From contig CANMFO010000002.1 of assembly GCA_947497245.1 (NCBI GenBank), positions 620,001 to 684,000 of the forward strand: a stretch of 64,000 nt of DNA. The letters are read 5' to 3'. A program made the translations under genes and the position numbers. Positions 45,567 to 55,800 of this stretch are shown in pieces. Source of the stretch: an uncultured Flavobacteriaceae bacterium (GTDB lineage: Bacteria; Bacteroidota; Bacteroidia; Flavobacteriales; Flavobacteriaceae). Below the pieces are notes generated by a model. That model worked only from the letters and a program-made list of their open reading frames with translations. It had not been told where the DNA came from and did not search any database. Numbering within the stretch: position 1 is the first letter of the stretch; the number at the start of each line of letters is the position of its first letter.

Positions 45567-46375
45567 AAACTATTTTTTCCATAGCGCTGGAACACGAATA
45601 TGACCGGGGAAATGCCCTTCACCTGGCCATTAGGCCGGCGATTTCCAACGAGGCCTTTCTGAAGAACGACCGGCTGTTGTTCAAGGGCCGACCAGGGCAT
45701 ATGGAATGCTTTATAGAACCGGACGAAGCCTTAAAAAGGGAAGTAAGTGAATTGTACCTATGGGTGGTATGCCTAGATGATGCGTTTTACCAATACACGG
45801 TGCACCCAAAAGGTGTAACCTTCTCCAGGCCCTTTTTTTACTGGTCCAACCGGGCAGATGGCCCAGAAGAATTGGAGGCTTCCACAATTGACGAATACAT
45901 CCGGAAAAAAAAGCGGGAGGACAAGAACATTGTTTCCATAAGCTCGCTCGCGGGCCCTGCTCCCAAAAATGCGATAGGGTGCATCGGGATGACCATGGAC
46001 AAACTGGGCAGCGGCGAAAAATTCACCATTGGTTTTAAAGTCCGGGAGAGCCTCTGGCACTACCATATTTTTCCCAAGGCCGAACAGGCCACATGGAACT
46101 ATAAAATCGAGGATCAAGGACAGGAATGGCAGTTCGAACCGGCCGGCACGGGCGAGCATGGCACATTTGCCTTTCGGTCCACCACTCCGATCCCCTATTC
46201 GAGAAGAGCAACGGATCGTTTAAAATTGGTGTGGGGCACCAGTGGGCCATCCCAGTTTCCACGGGAACAACAGATGACATTGCCCTTTGCAGATTATGGG
46301 CACCAGATGATGGAAAAAAAGAACAAAGACAGTAAGGAGGTCGTAGCGTATACACCTGTTTATGTACATATCTAA
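45563..46375 (+). CDS. eCIS-associated protein, possible cap adaptor
   Basis: 270 aa, no signal peptide. I do not recognise a named domain. It is a soluble beta-rich protein (ALHLAIRPAISNEAF, FSRPFFYWSN, KFTIGFKVRESLWHYHIFP, AFRSTTPIPYSRRATDRLKL). Its position between DUF4255 and the sheath, and the 4-bp overlap with the former, suggest a structural partner of the cap; Bacteroidota eCIS such as AlgoCIS have an extra cap-adaptor protein there. Assignment rests on position, not on sequence motifs. Confidence 0.6.
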   Translation: MKTIFSIALEHEYDRGNALHLAIRPAISNEAFLKNDRLLFKGRPGHMECFIEPDEALKREVSELYLWVVCLDDAFYQYTVHPKGVTFSRPFFYWSNRADGPEELEASTIDEYIRKKKREDKNIVSISSLAGPAPKNAIGCIGMTMDKLGSGEKFTIGFKVRESLWHYHIFPKAEQATWNYKIEDQGQEWQFEPAGTGEHGTFAFRSTTPIPYSRRATDRLKLVWGTSGPSQFPREQQMTLPFADYGHQMMEKKNKDSKEVVAYTPVYVHI

Positions 46376-46401
46376 TCTATAAACCAATAAAATAAAAAAT
46401 C

Positions 46402-48633
46402 ATGGGGGTACCGACAACACTTAAAACACCTGGTGTTTACATTGACGAGAAAAACGCATTCCCAAATTCGGTAGTGGCCGTAGAAACCGCCGTTCCGGCC
46501 TTTCTGGGATACACGGAACAGGCAGAATTTGGAGGCCAATCCTTAAAAAACAAGCCGGTTCGCATAGAATCCTTCATGGAGTTCGAGTTGTTCTTTGGAA
46601 AAGGGTTTAAGACCACTTATGACCTAAAGGAAGTGGAACCTGAGGAGCAGCCGAAAAACTACGATTTTAAGATAAAGGACAGTGCTTTTGCCATTGAGGA
46701 AGTGGCGGGTACAAAATTCAATCTATACGATTCCCTAAAATTCTTTTATCAGAATGGGGGCGGAAGCTGCTTTGTAATTTCCGTCGGGTCCTATTCCGAT
46801 ACCGGAAAGGATCAACCATTTACATCGACCACCCCTTTTATGGATGGCATAGATCTGCTCAAAAAGGAAACCGAACCTACGATGATCGTAATTCCGGATG
46901 CCGTTTTATTCGACCCGGATGATTGCTATAGCCTGCAGGTACAGATGTTGAAGCATTGTGGGGAACAAATGAACAGGGTTGCCATCCTTGATATTTATAA
47001 CGGTCATATGGGACTGGACAATCCGCTCTATAACCCGATCGATGAGTTTAGGGATCAGGTGGCCTCGAATTCCTTGGACTATGGCGCGGCATATTATCCA
47101 TGGCTGCATACCACCATTGTACAGGCTTCCGAGGTGAACCACAAAAATTTGAGCGACGACGGCCTTGAGAAGTTGACCGCTATTTGCACGGAGGCCATCG
47201 GCAACCTAAAACCGGAAAAGAGGGCCGCCCTCACAAATTATGTGCAGCTGTTGAGTTCGCATCCGCAAACCATCGCGATGCGGAATGTTCAGGCTGAAAT
47301 CAATAAGGATCCGAACAGCAAAGTGCTGGCATTGACCGACTTGATAATAAGTAGGATCAAGGCCGAAAACGATCTGAACGAGGCACTTGGGAACACAACG
47401 CCGGCAAAGGGGACAGAAACAAGAAAAGCGGGCGCAAAATTGGCTGAGGCCAAGAGTGGTTATGAAGGATTTTTAAAGGATTCAAAAAATATCCCGGACG
47501 ATATAAAAGATTCTGTAAAGAAGATCACCGATGCCATAGGAGGATTGGAAACCGAACTAACGGCGGCCAAGGACGATCCCGACAAAAGAAAAAAAGCACT
47601 GGATAAGATCTATGACGATGGTGCGAAAAAATTCAAAGCCCCTATCCTGTCCGAATTGGAGGGTGCGAATACCAACTTGCAAAAGTTAAATTCCGATCTG
47701 GAGTCCGCTACCAAGGACCGGGAGACCTATTACGATTCTTTGGCCGCCGATCCAAAATCTTTCGGGGAAACGGCAAAATTCGAATTGTCCGATGCACAAG
47801 ATGGGTTGGCGAGGGCAAAAGCCGCCATGGCAGAGGCAAAGGACCTGCCGGAAGATGAGGGCGATAGTACGGATAAGGCGAAGGCGGTCGAGGCCGCCCA
47901 AGCCAACATCGATGCGTCCAATGACGCCATGGTCAAGGCAAAGGACAAGTTGAACATCGCAAAGGGTTCACCAGATCCTGCCACGGTCAATAATGCGCTG
48001 GGCATTGCCATCCCCGAATATAAGTTGGTCATAGAGCAAATCCTGAAGAAAAAAAACCTCCTGCCACCCTCCGCGGCGATGGCCGGCATCTATTCCCTGG
48101 TAGATTCGGAACGGGGCGTTTGGAAAGCGCCCGCCAATGTTGCGGTGAGCAGTGTGGTCGCTCCGGCGGTATTGATAGATTATGAGCAACAGGAAGACTT
48201 AAATGCCCCCTTACAGGGCAAAGCTGTTTGCGCCATCCGCCCGTTCATCGGAATCGGGACCATGGTTTGGGGCGCCCGTACCTTGGATGCCAACAGCCTG
48301 GACTGGCGCTACATGAACGTGAGGCGTACCATAATCATGCTGGAGCAGTCCATAAAGTTCGCTGCAAAGGCCTATGTGTTCGAGCCCAATGTTAAAAATA
48401 CCTGGGTGTCCATAGAATCCATGATTTCCAATTTTTTGACCAATTTATGGAAACAGGGCGCCTTGGCCGGTGCAGTGCCCGCCGATGCGTTCAGTGTCAC
48501 CGTTGGCCTGGGAACGACCATGACCTCCAATGATATCCTGGAAGGCAGAATGAACATTGAAGTAAGGGTGGCCATATCCCATCCCGCCGAATTTATCGTG
48601 ATCACCTTTCAGCAGCAGCAGCAAAAATCATAA
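46402..48633 (+). CDS. eCIS contractile sheath protein with a large helical insertion
   Basis: 743 aa. The N-terminus KTPGVYIDEKNAFPNSVVAV and FLGYTEQA, and the C-terminal block (LPPSAAMAGIYSLVDSERGV from residue 554, RRTIIMLEQSIKFAAKAYVF, LGTTMTSNDILEGRM), are those of phage-tail/eCIS sheaths. Between YYPWL (231) and LPPSA (554), where compact sheaths have few residues, lie about 300 residues of Ala/Lys/Asp/Glu-rich helix with heptad-like spacing, ending in a segment of repeated AKA-type units. The insertion probably forms a coiled-coil arm on the sheath exterior (inference). Sheath contraction drives the tube into the target. It is the only sheath gene in the window, whereas Afp/PVC systems have three. 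Confidence 0.92.
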   Translation: MGVPTTLKTPGVYIDEKNAFPNSVVAVETAVPAFLGYTEQAEFGGQSLKNKPVRIESFMEFELFFGKGFKTTYDLKEVEPEEQPKNYDFKIKDSAFAIEEVAGTKFNLYDSLKFFYQNGGGSCFVISVGSYSDTGKDQPFTSTTPFMDGIDLLKKETEPTMIVIPDAVLFDPDDCYSLQVQMLKHCGEQMNRVAILDIYNGHMGLDNPLYNPIDEFRDQVASNSLDYGAAYYPWLHTTIVQASEVNHKNLSDDGLEKLTAICTEAIGNLKPEKRAALTNYVQLLSSHPQTIAMRNVQAEINKDPNSKVLALTDLIISRIKAENDLNEALGNTTPAKGTETRKAGAKLAEAKSGYEGFLKDSKNIPDDIKDSVKKITDAIGGLETELTAAKDDPDKRKKALDKIYDDGAKKFKAPILSELEGANTNLQKLNSDLESATKDRETYYDSLAADPKSFGETAKFELSDAQDGLARAKAAMAEAKDLPEDEGDSTDKAKAVEAAQANIDASNDAMVKAKDKLNIAKGSPDPATVNNALGIAIPEYKLVIEQILKKKNLLPPSAAMAGIYSLVDSERGVWKAPANVAVSSVVAPAVLIDYEQQEDLNAPLQGKAVCAIRPFIGIGTMVWGARTLDANSLDWRYMNVRRTIIMLEQSIKFAAKAYVFEPNVKNTWVSIESMISNFLTNLWKQGALAGAVPADAFSVTVGLGTTMTSNDILEGRMNIEVRVAISHPAEFIVITFQQQQQKS

Positions 48634-48672
48634 GTTCAAAATCAAAACAGTAATTATCTAAAAATATAAATC

Positions 48673-49137
48673 ATGGCAGACGACGGATCAAAACAAAGCG
48701 AAAAAGTATGGCCCATATCAAAGTTCTACTTTACGGTCGATTTGGGAGGGGGCATGAAAAATGCATCCTTTCAGGAGGTTTCAGGCTTGGATATTGAATC
48801 ACAGATCATCGAATACAGGCATGGCGATAGTCCTACCTTTTCCACCATTAAAATGCCGGGCATTGTAAAATCCAGCAATGTTACCTTGAAAAAAGGTGTT
48901 TTGATAAAGGACAACCAATTCTACGATTGGTACTCCACCATAAAAATGAACACGGTGAAACGGGTCACGGTTACCATAAAGCTTTTGGACGAGGGCGGCA
49001 ATCCCACCATGACCTGGACCTTGCAAAATGCATGGCCCACAAAGGTAACGGGCACCGATCTAAAATCCGATGGTAACGAAGTGGCCATAGAGACCGTGGA
49101 AATTGCGCACGAAGGTCTAGTGATCGCGAACAAATAA
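48673..49137 (+). CDS. eCIS inner tube protein 1 (gp19/Hcp-like)
   Basis: 154 aa. Matches the T4 gp19/Afp1 tube family: SKFYFTVDLGGGMKNASFQEVSGLD, IEYRHGDSP, GIVKSSNVTLKKGVLI, WYSTIKMNTVKRVTVTIKLLDEGG, WTLQNAWPTKVTGTDLKSDGNEVAIETVEIAHEGL. Stacked hexamers form the rigid tube inside the sheath. The family length is normal. It sits 39 bp after the sheath gene and 6 bp before a second tube gene. Confidence 0.93.
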   Translation: MADDGSKQSEKVWPISKFYFTVDLGGGMKNASFQEVSGLDIESQIIEYRHGDSPTFSTIKMPGIVKSSNVTLKKGVLIKDNQFYDWYSTIKMNTVKRVTVTIKLLDEGGNPTMTWTLQNAWPTKVTGTDLKSDGNEVAIETVEIAHEGLVIANK

Positions 49138-49143
49138 TACGAT

Positions 49144-49599
49144 ATGTGGATATCGAAAACAGTGTACCCTTCCCCAGGTTTCTATTTTGAGGTGAAATTG
49201 GGAAATGAGACCTATAGCTTTAAGGAAGTATCGGGAATTGCATCGGAGATTACCACCGAGGAAATCGCCGAAGGTGGGGAAAACCGCTTTAAATACAAGG
49301 TGCCATCGGGGATTAAGTATAACAATCTGGAATTGAAGAGGGGGCTGGTGCCGAAGGGGTCGAATTTGTTCACATGGATCAACAATACCCTGCAGCAGGG
49401 GTTCTCCAAGCCGATCAAACCGAAGGAACTGGAGGTTTCATTGCTAAATGAGGACGGGAAAAAGACATTGACCTGGAATTTCTCCGGTACCTGGCCGGTA
49501 GGTTGGAACAGTTCTTCCCTAAATTCCATGAGCAACGAGGTATTGATAGAGTCCATCAGCCTGTCCTACAATTTTTTTACAAGCAATATCATAAAATAA
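49144..49599 (+). CDS. eCIS inner tube protein 2 (Afp5-like)
   Basis: 151 aa, a diverged relative of the preceding tube protein: PGFYFEVKLGNETYSFKEVSGI, IAEGGENRFKYKVPSG, NLELKRGLVPKGSNLFTWI, KELEVSLLNEDGKKTLTW, SLNSMSNEVLIESISLSYNFF. In Afp/PVC a second tube paralogue forms the first rings above the spike, and the gene order here (tube, tube, small DUF5908, LysM adaptor, VgrG) supports that role. It is followed after 1 bp by the DUF5908 gene. Confidence 0.9.
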   Translation: MWISKTVYPSPGFYFEVKLGNETYSFKEVSGIASEITTEEIAEGGENRFKYKVPSGIKYNNLELKRGLVPKGSNLFTWINNTLQQGFSKPIKPKELEVSLLNEDGKKTLTWNFSGTWPVGWNSSSLNSMSNEVLIESISLSYNFFTSNIIK

Positions 49600-49600
49600 G

Positions 49601-49756
49601 ATGACCGTAATAATCAAAGAACTGGTGGTAAGGACCGGGGTGGTGGAAAACCTTGATAAGCAACCAGGGCTCGATGCCCTCAAGTTGAAGAATGATATCA
49701 TAAAAGACTGCTTGCAGGAGCTGAAAAAAAAGGCCAGGTACAAGGCGGAGCGCTAA
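49601..49756 (+). CDS. Small eCIS protein, DUF5908 (Afp6-like), 51 aa
   Basis: ATG 49601 to TAA 49754-49756 encodes 51 residues beginning MTVIIKELVVRTGVVEN and ending KKKARYKAER, with a single amphipathic helix rich in Lys at the end. This is the size, composition and position of the DUF5908/Afp6 proteins found between the second tube gene and the LysM adaptor in eCIS loci. The role is unproven, possibly spike or effector loading. The gene starts 1 bp after the tube-2 stop and is short enough to be missed by length cut-offs. Confidence 0.8.
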   Translation: MTVIIKELVVRTGVVENLDKQPGLDALKLKNDIIKDCLQELKKKARYKAER

Positions 49757-49765
49757 CATATTGGT

Positions 49766-50425
49766 ATGGGAAAACTGAACAAATTAAAGATTTACGCCTA
49801 TGCCGATGACAGCTTTAATTCGGAGGTGGGGAATTATGAACTGAACATTAACCCTGAAAGCTATACCTATAACCACGCGGTGAAGTTCTCGGATGCCAAG
49901 AATGTAGCCGAAGGGGCCGGGAATCCGGGGAAATTCAATACCATGGATACGGAAACCGTGGGATTTACCATTTATTTTGATACCACGGGAATCATTGCAT
50001 CCAAGGGCAGTGTCAACGACCAACTCCATAAATTCAAAAAACTGGTTTATCAGTACAATGGTCAAAAACATCGCACCAATTATATAAAATTGTCATGGGG
50101 AACGCTACTTTTCTATTGTTATTTGACCCGCCTTGACGTTACCTATACACTTTTTAAAAGCAATGGAGACCCTTTGAGGGCCAAGGCCGATGTTAGTTTT
50201 TCGGGCTTTTCCAATCCCAAACTTTTGGCCGCCATGGCCAGGAAGGCATCACCCGATGTCAACCATTTGAAAACATTTTCGAGCCACGACTCCCTGCCCT
50301 TGTTCTGTAGGGATGTTTATAACGATATCGCTCTATATATGGAGGTGGCCGATGCAAACGGCCTGGATTCCTTTCGAAAGATTCCACTGGGGACCCAATT
50401 GGTCTTTCCCCCCTTAAAAAAATGA
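49766..50425 (+). CDS. eCIS LysM-like hub adaptor (Afp7-like)
   Basis: 219 aa. Typical Afp7/gp53 architecture: KLKIYAYADDSFNSEVGNYELNINPESYTYNHAV, FTIYFDTTG, the KLSWGTLLFYCYLTRLDVTYTLFKSNGDPLRAKADVSFSGF-type core (about residues 108-150), and a C-terminal LysM-like module (SHDSLPLFCRDVYNDIALYMEVADANGLDS). It connects the tube base to the VgrG-like spike. The next gene begins 4 bp after its stop. Confidence 0.88.
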   Translation: MGKLNKLKIYAYADDSFNSEVGNYELNINPESYTYNHAVKFSDAKNVAEGAGNPGKFNTMDTETVGFTIYFDTTGIIASKGSVNDQLHKFKKLVYQYNGQKHRTNYIKLSWGTLLFYCYLTRLDVTYTLFKSNGDPLRAKADVSFSGFSNPKLLAAMARKASPDVNHLKTFSSHDSLPLFCRDVYNDIALYMEVADANGLDSFRKIPLGTQLVFPPLKK

Positions 50426-50429
50426 TCTT

Positions 50430-52196
50430 ATGGCCGTAGCAACCTCAACAGATTTGTTGTCCGTACAATTGTCCATTAATGGCAAAACGAGCAATGCGGT
50501 CATCACTAAGGTCGAGGTGGTAAAAAGTATCAACAAAATTGCCAAGGCCAGTTTGTCCCTTCAGGATGGAAGTAAGGCCGCGGAGGACTTTAAATTAAGT
50601 GATTCTTCTGATTTTGTTCCCGGTAATACGATCGAGATCAAGGCGGGTTTTCATTCAAATGAAAAAGCGATTTTTAAAGGTATTATCATGAGTCAGGCCA
50701 TTTCCATCGATGCCTACGAGGGCCCTTCTCTTCTCGTGGAGTGCAAAGATGAAGGGGTGGCTACCACACTGGCACGTAAAAATGCGTATTTTCTTGATAG
50801 TACGGACAGTGCCATTATGAACAAAATATTGAGAAATTATGGCTTTTCAAAACTCGTGGAGAATACCTCCATACAATATGAGGAAGTAATCCAGTACGGA
50901 ACGACCGACTGGGATTTTTTGATGACCAGGGCAGAAATCAATGGGTTGGTGGCCCTCACCGATGATGGGACCATGAGCTTCAAAAAACCGGCTTTGGACA
51001 GCTCCCCGGTCTTTACCTTGAACTATGGGGACAATATCATTGAGATGAACTTGTCCATTGGCGGTGAAGAACAACTGATGTCGGTGGATGCCGTGGCGTG
51101 GGACGCCTCCGGACAAGCGCTTGTCCAGGGCAGGTCAAAGGAACCGAACGTTAACGAAGAGGGGAGTTTAACAGGTAAGAAACTGGCCGATGTCATGGAG
51201 GCGAGCGATCTCTTGCAATCTCCTGTTCCTTTGGAAAAAGAGGCGTTGGACACCTGGGCCAGTGCACAATTGCTGAAATCCCGTTTATCGCGATTTCGGG
51301 GAACCATTCTTTGCGAGGGCAATGTGGACATTAAACCCAATACCTTGGTAAAGATACAGGGGGTTGGCCAGAAAGTAAATGGAAATGCCTATGTGTCCGG
51401 GGTACGTCACAACTTGGAAGAGGGTCGCTGGTTCACGGAGATTACGGTGGGCCTGCAAAAAGATTGGTTTGTTCAAGAGGTGTCCGTTAACCCCTTAAAA
51501 GCGGCCGGCCGACTACCGGCCATGAACGGTCTGCATATAGGTGTTGTAAAAAAAACGCATGAAGATCCGGCTTCTGAATTCCGTGTCCTGGTTACCCTGC
51601 CCCTCATTCAAAGCTCCGATGATGGCATCTGGGCCAGGCTGAGTACGTTTTACGCGTCCAACGGCTTTGGAAATTTTTTCTATCCGGAAGTTGGGGATGA
51701 GGTGATACTTGGGTTTTTGGACGATAATCCGTCAGCTCCCATTATTTTGGGGAGCGTGTACAGTAAAACCAACGCGCCCTCATTGGTTCCCGACGAGAAG
51801 AACACACGTAAGGCAATCGTAACACGTACCAAAATGACCCTTGACTTTGATGAAGAGAACAAGGTAATAACTATCCAGACCCCCGGTAAGAACCTAATAA
51901 CCATTAGTGATGAGTCCAAGGCCATTACCCTTACGGACCAAAACAACAATATGGTCCAGCTCAACGAAAGCGGAATAACCTTGGACAGTAAAAAAGATAT
52001 CATCATAAAGGCCGCAAACGACATTTCCATATCCGGGACAAACATTGATGTAAAAGCATCGGGCAATCTAGATATGTCCGCCAATAATACCACAACAAAG
52101 GCGCAAATGGCGTTCTCTGCACAAGGAGGATCCACGGCCGATCTAAAAGCATCGGGCAATATTACCATCAAAGGGGCCATGGTAGCTATAAACTAG
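50430..52196 (+). CDS. eCIS spike protein, VgrG-like (Afp8-like)
   Basis: 588 aa. N-terminal gp27-like hub (residues about 1-370), with IEIKAGFHSNEKAIFKGIIM, VECKDEGVATTLARKNAYF, YGTTDWDFLMTRAEINGL. An OB-fold gp5-like segment follows (FRVLVTLPLIQSSDDGIWARL, YPEVGDEVILGFLDDNPSAPIILGSVY), then a beta-helical needle (ITISDESKAITLTDQNNNMV, repeated K-A-S-G-N units) ending AMVAIN. A trimer forms the membrane-piercing spike. No fused effector domain is visible. A 207-bp gap precedes the baseplate genes. Confidence 0.93.
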   Translation: MAVATSTDLLSVQLSINGKTSNAVITKVEVVKSINKIAKASLSLQDGSKAAEDFKLSDSSDFVPGNTIEIKAGFHSNEKAIFKGIIMSQAISIDAYEGPSLLVECKDEGVATTLARKNAYFLDSTDSAIMNKILRNYGFSKLVENTSIQYEEVIQYGTTDWDFLMTRAEINGLVALTDDGTMSFKKPALDSSPVFTLNYGDNIIEMNLSIGGEEQLMSVDAVAWDASGQALVQGRSKEPNVNEEGSLTGKKLADVMEASDLLQSPVPLEKEALDTWASAQLLKSRLSRFRGTILCEGNVDIKPNTLVKIQGVGQKVNGNAYVSGVRHNLEEGRWFTEITVGLQKDWFVQEVSVNPLKAAGRLPAMNGLHIGVVKKTHEDPASEFRVLVTLPLIQSSDDGIWARLSTFYASNGFGNFFYPEVGDEVILGFLDDNPSAPIILGSVYSKTNAPSLVPDEKNTRKAIVTRTKMTLDFDEENKVITIQTPGKNLITISDESKAITLTDQNNNMVQLNESGITLDSKKDIIIKAANDISISGTNIDVKASGNLDMSANNTTTKAQMAFSAQGGSTADLKASGNITIKGAMVAIN

Positions 52197-52403
52197 CATA
52201 CCGGTATGCCCAAAGTAGTATCGTTGACCATGAACCTCACTTAAAACAGGACCCTTGGGCGCAAAATTCAGTACATAAACTAACGACCGCTCTTTTTTAT
52301 GGATTAAAAACAGGTAGTTCCACGCTTTTTTGTGCCTTGGTCAATTTTTATCTTCAACATTATTAAATAAACACCACAATGAGGACATGGTGGTACAAAG
52401 CCA

Positions 52404-52841
52404 TTGGCAATGGATGAGATAAGGCAAAATACATTTCTTGGGACAGGATGGGCATTTCCACCAACTTTTAATTTTTTTACGAAAAGGGCAAAAATGGTTT
52501 CGGCCGAGGAAGATATCAGGGAGAGCTTGGTCATTTTGCTTTCAACCATGAAAAATGAGCGCGTTATGCTGCCCGACTATGGTTGTGATCTCTTAAAACT
52601 CCTTTTCGAACAAATGGACAACTCCCTGTATTATTATATTGTCGATATCATTAAAAAGGCAATCCTTCTCGATGAACCAAGAGTCGATGTGGAGCATGTT
52701 GATCTGGAAATGGAACAAGAGAAAGTTTTGATTTCTGTGGAATACGTAATACGAAGCACCAATACCCGTCACAACCTGGTCTATCCATTTTTTATCGATC
52801 AGGGAACGAATATTGATCGCCATGACAGAGTTTATGGATAA
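52404..52841 (+). CDS. eCIS baseplate wedge, gp25-like (Afp9-like)
   Basis: 145 aa (or from the Met at 52410). gp25 family signature: FLGTGWAFPPTFNF, EEDIRESLVILLSTMKNERVMLPDYGCDLLKLLFEQMD, YIVDIIKKAILLDEPRVDVEHVDL. It acts as sheath initiator and baseplate wedge component. The PAAR-like tip gene that often lies between VgrG and gp25 in eCIS loci is absent here and found at 61163. The following baseplate J-like gene overlaps its end by about 20 bp. Confidence 0.92.
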   Translation: MAMDEIRQNTFLGTGWAFPPTFNFFTKRAKMVSAEEDIRESLVILLSTMKNERVMLPDYGCDLLKLLFEQMDNSLYYYIVDIIKKAILLDEPRVDVEHVDLEMEQEKVLISVEYVIRSTNTRHNLVYPFFIDQGTNIDRHDRVYG

Positions 52842-55800
52842 TATTGACCGGCCCAGTACCATGGAAACCATTCAACCTGAATTTCTTAAAGTCGATAATA
52901 GGTCCCTACAAGAGTTGTTACAGGAATTCGCGGCCTATGCCAAACAGATTCCGTTTGAGGACGAACTTGGAAACACCCTGGGGAATTGGGACGAGATGTA
53001 CACCGGGCACATGCTGTTTCTTTGGGCTGAAATCTCATGTCTTGACATTGCTACCCTAGACCAGAGGAAGATGGGGATTTTGGAATTGTGGTTGCTGGAC
53101 GGCGAAACACGTGCTATGGACTTTCTTCTCGAAGTACTCGATATTTTAAGGGAATTGTACGACAAGGCCGGCCATGTGGACGCGGAATGGGTCATGGATG
53201 AAATTACCGCGGTAATCAGGGATTCACTTTATGACCATGTAAGCCATATATTAAAACACATTGAAAAAACAGGGCGCTTGGACCTACATTCTTGGATGGA
53301 TTGGGCCCAAAGCATGCAGTTTGTCACTTCTGACCAGGCCGTCAGCGGGAATACCTGGAATAAAAAAAACACATTCAGGGAAGCCGTGAACGATGGACTC
53401 AATTGTTTGTTCATTCTTCAAAACAAGATAGGTGGCAGTGAATTTGAAGAAAGTCTTTATAGTGGAGAACATCCCGCACACCTGGGTTTGCTGTTTGGCT
53501 TTCTGAAAAGTTATCAGGCAATACAGATGCAACTGAACAAGCTCCCAAAGCGACATATCGATTTCTATTATAAAACTATTCTGAAGCAATCCCCGCTATC
53601 TCCAAAGCCAGATCTTGCGCACCTTTTCTTTACATTGGTCCCGGGTAGGCAACAGGCCGTTATCGACAAGGGGGTATCTTTTTTTGCTGGATTGGATGCC
53701 GATGGCGATGACATGATTTTTAAAACCAAAGCGCCCGTTGTGTTGACGTCGGCCAAGATAACCGAATTGCGGACGCTGCTTTTTGACAAGAACAAGGATG
53801 TCCGGCCATTGCACCGGGCGGCGATGATCACCGGCGCGTTCATGGATATCATTCCCATAACGTCCATCGATAAAACACTGGAAAACCACAAAGCATGGGC
53901 TTTATGCGGAGAACCCCAACACTATCACGAAAAAAAGAAATTGCCCGAGATCGGTTGGGCAATTGCCTCTCCAATATTTAATTTAAGTAGTGGAGAAAGA
54001 ACACTGGAACTGTCTTTTAGAATGACCAAGGAGAGCATTGAAAAATCTCCGGACATGAGCAAACTTTCACAGGACCCTGAAAATGATTTGAACAATGTTA
54101 GTAGGGATGAAATGCTGAATCGTTTCTTGAACAATGCCCTGGAAATACAAATTACAACGAAGAAGGGTTGGTTGACGGTCGACGATTATGCCATCATTTT
54201 TACGGAGATTGCGGGTGATAAGAAAAAGCCATTTAAGATTAATTTTTCCCTGTCGCCCCAAATGCCCGCTTGGGTTCCGTACAATGTGAGCGTTCATGGC
54301 CCGGATTTTACAACGGAACTACCATTGATCCGTTTTAAGTTAAAACAAGAAACTGTTTATTACCCCTATTCCTTATTGAAGGAATTGAAAATAGAGGCAT
54401 TGGATATCAAGCTCATCGTAAATGGGTTCAGCGACCTCATAATCTATAATAAACATGGCATGGTGGATACCACCAATCCATTTCCCATATTGGGTATGAA
54501 TCCACTAATGGGGAATCTGTTCCATATTGGCGCGAGGGAGTGGCAACATAAAAATTTGACCCATTTGAAGTGCAACATCAATTGGATGGACTTGCCCAAA
54601 CCCAATTTTGAAACATATTACAATTCCTATGGGCTGCATAAAATAACCGATGCCTCTTTCAAAATTGCGCTTGTTCAGGGTTCCAATGCCCAAAAAAGCC
54701 CCCAGAACCTTTTTGCCCTGGACGACGGTCGACTCGTTGGAAAGACCGTAATTAAAAACGATTTTGTACACAAGGCGGTCGATCAAAAAAAAACAAATGA
54801 AACTGCCCTTTTTGATCCAAAAAAAGTACCGACGGCCTTTGTTGGGATGGAACTACTGGCTCCGGAAGTGGGCTTTGGCAGTGCCATTTATTTGGAAGAA
54901 ATGGCACGTTATGGTCAAAACATTATAAGTAAAGGAAAGAAAAAAGACGTTCCTCTCCCCCCCAAAAAACCATTTATACCGATTGCGGAGTCCATTGAAG
55001 TGGATTACGGGTCTTCGCACCACATCCCTTTTGAAAGTATTTCAAATATTCTGCAAACGGAACCTTTTGATTTTTTCCATATCCATCCCTATGGAACAAC
55101 GAAAGAGGGAAATGAAAAGGACATACGCGAGAAAGGTCTTTTGCCAAATTATGATGCCAAGGGATACCTCTTTATCGGATTGGAACAGGCCAAACCGTTC
55201 ACAGAAATTTCCATATTCCTAAAACTAATCCCATCAGAGGAACCCTTGAGGGAAGATATTAAACTTTCCATAGAATACCTTTCGGGAAGGGAGTGGTCGG
55301 ATCTTGGAGAAAAGGTCATAGAAAATAGTACCATTGCAGGCCAGGAGACCGGTATAATAAGATTGTTTCTGCCCAGGGATTTGGAAAGCAACCACCCCCT
55401 TTTTGCAAAGAATAAGGATTGGATCCGTATTTCCGTGGACAGTGCCGCCTTGGATGCACTGGGAAAATGTGTGTACATCAATACCAACGTAGCAGTCGTG
55501 GAACGCACCCTAAAAGATGGGAATCAAATGACCAATAGCCTGCCGCCTCTGTCCATATCGGGACTAATGACAAAAAAGGCCTTTGTCCAGTCCGTGGTCC
55601 AACCCTTCTATTCGTACGGAGGTGCTCCCAAGGAGAAGGAGTCAAGGTTTTATTCGCGTATTGCCAATCGGCTGGGCCATAAGAACCGAATGGTCCGGGC
55701 TAGGGACTATGAGCGCATGATTTTGGAAAAATTTCCGGAAGTCAACTGGATAAAGGTACTCTCAGCCTCGAAATATGGCAATAGTCGGGGTGACGATAGG

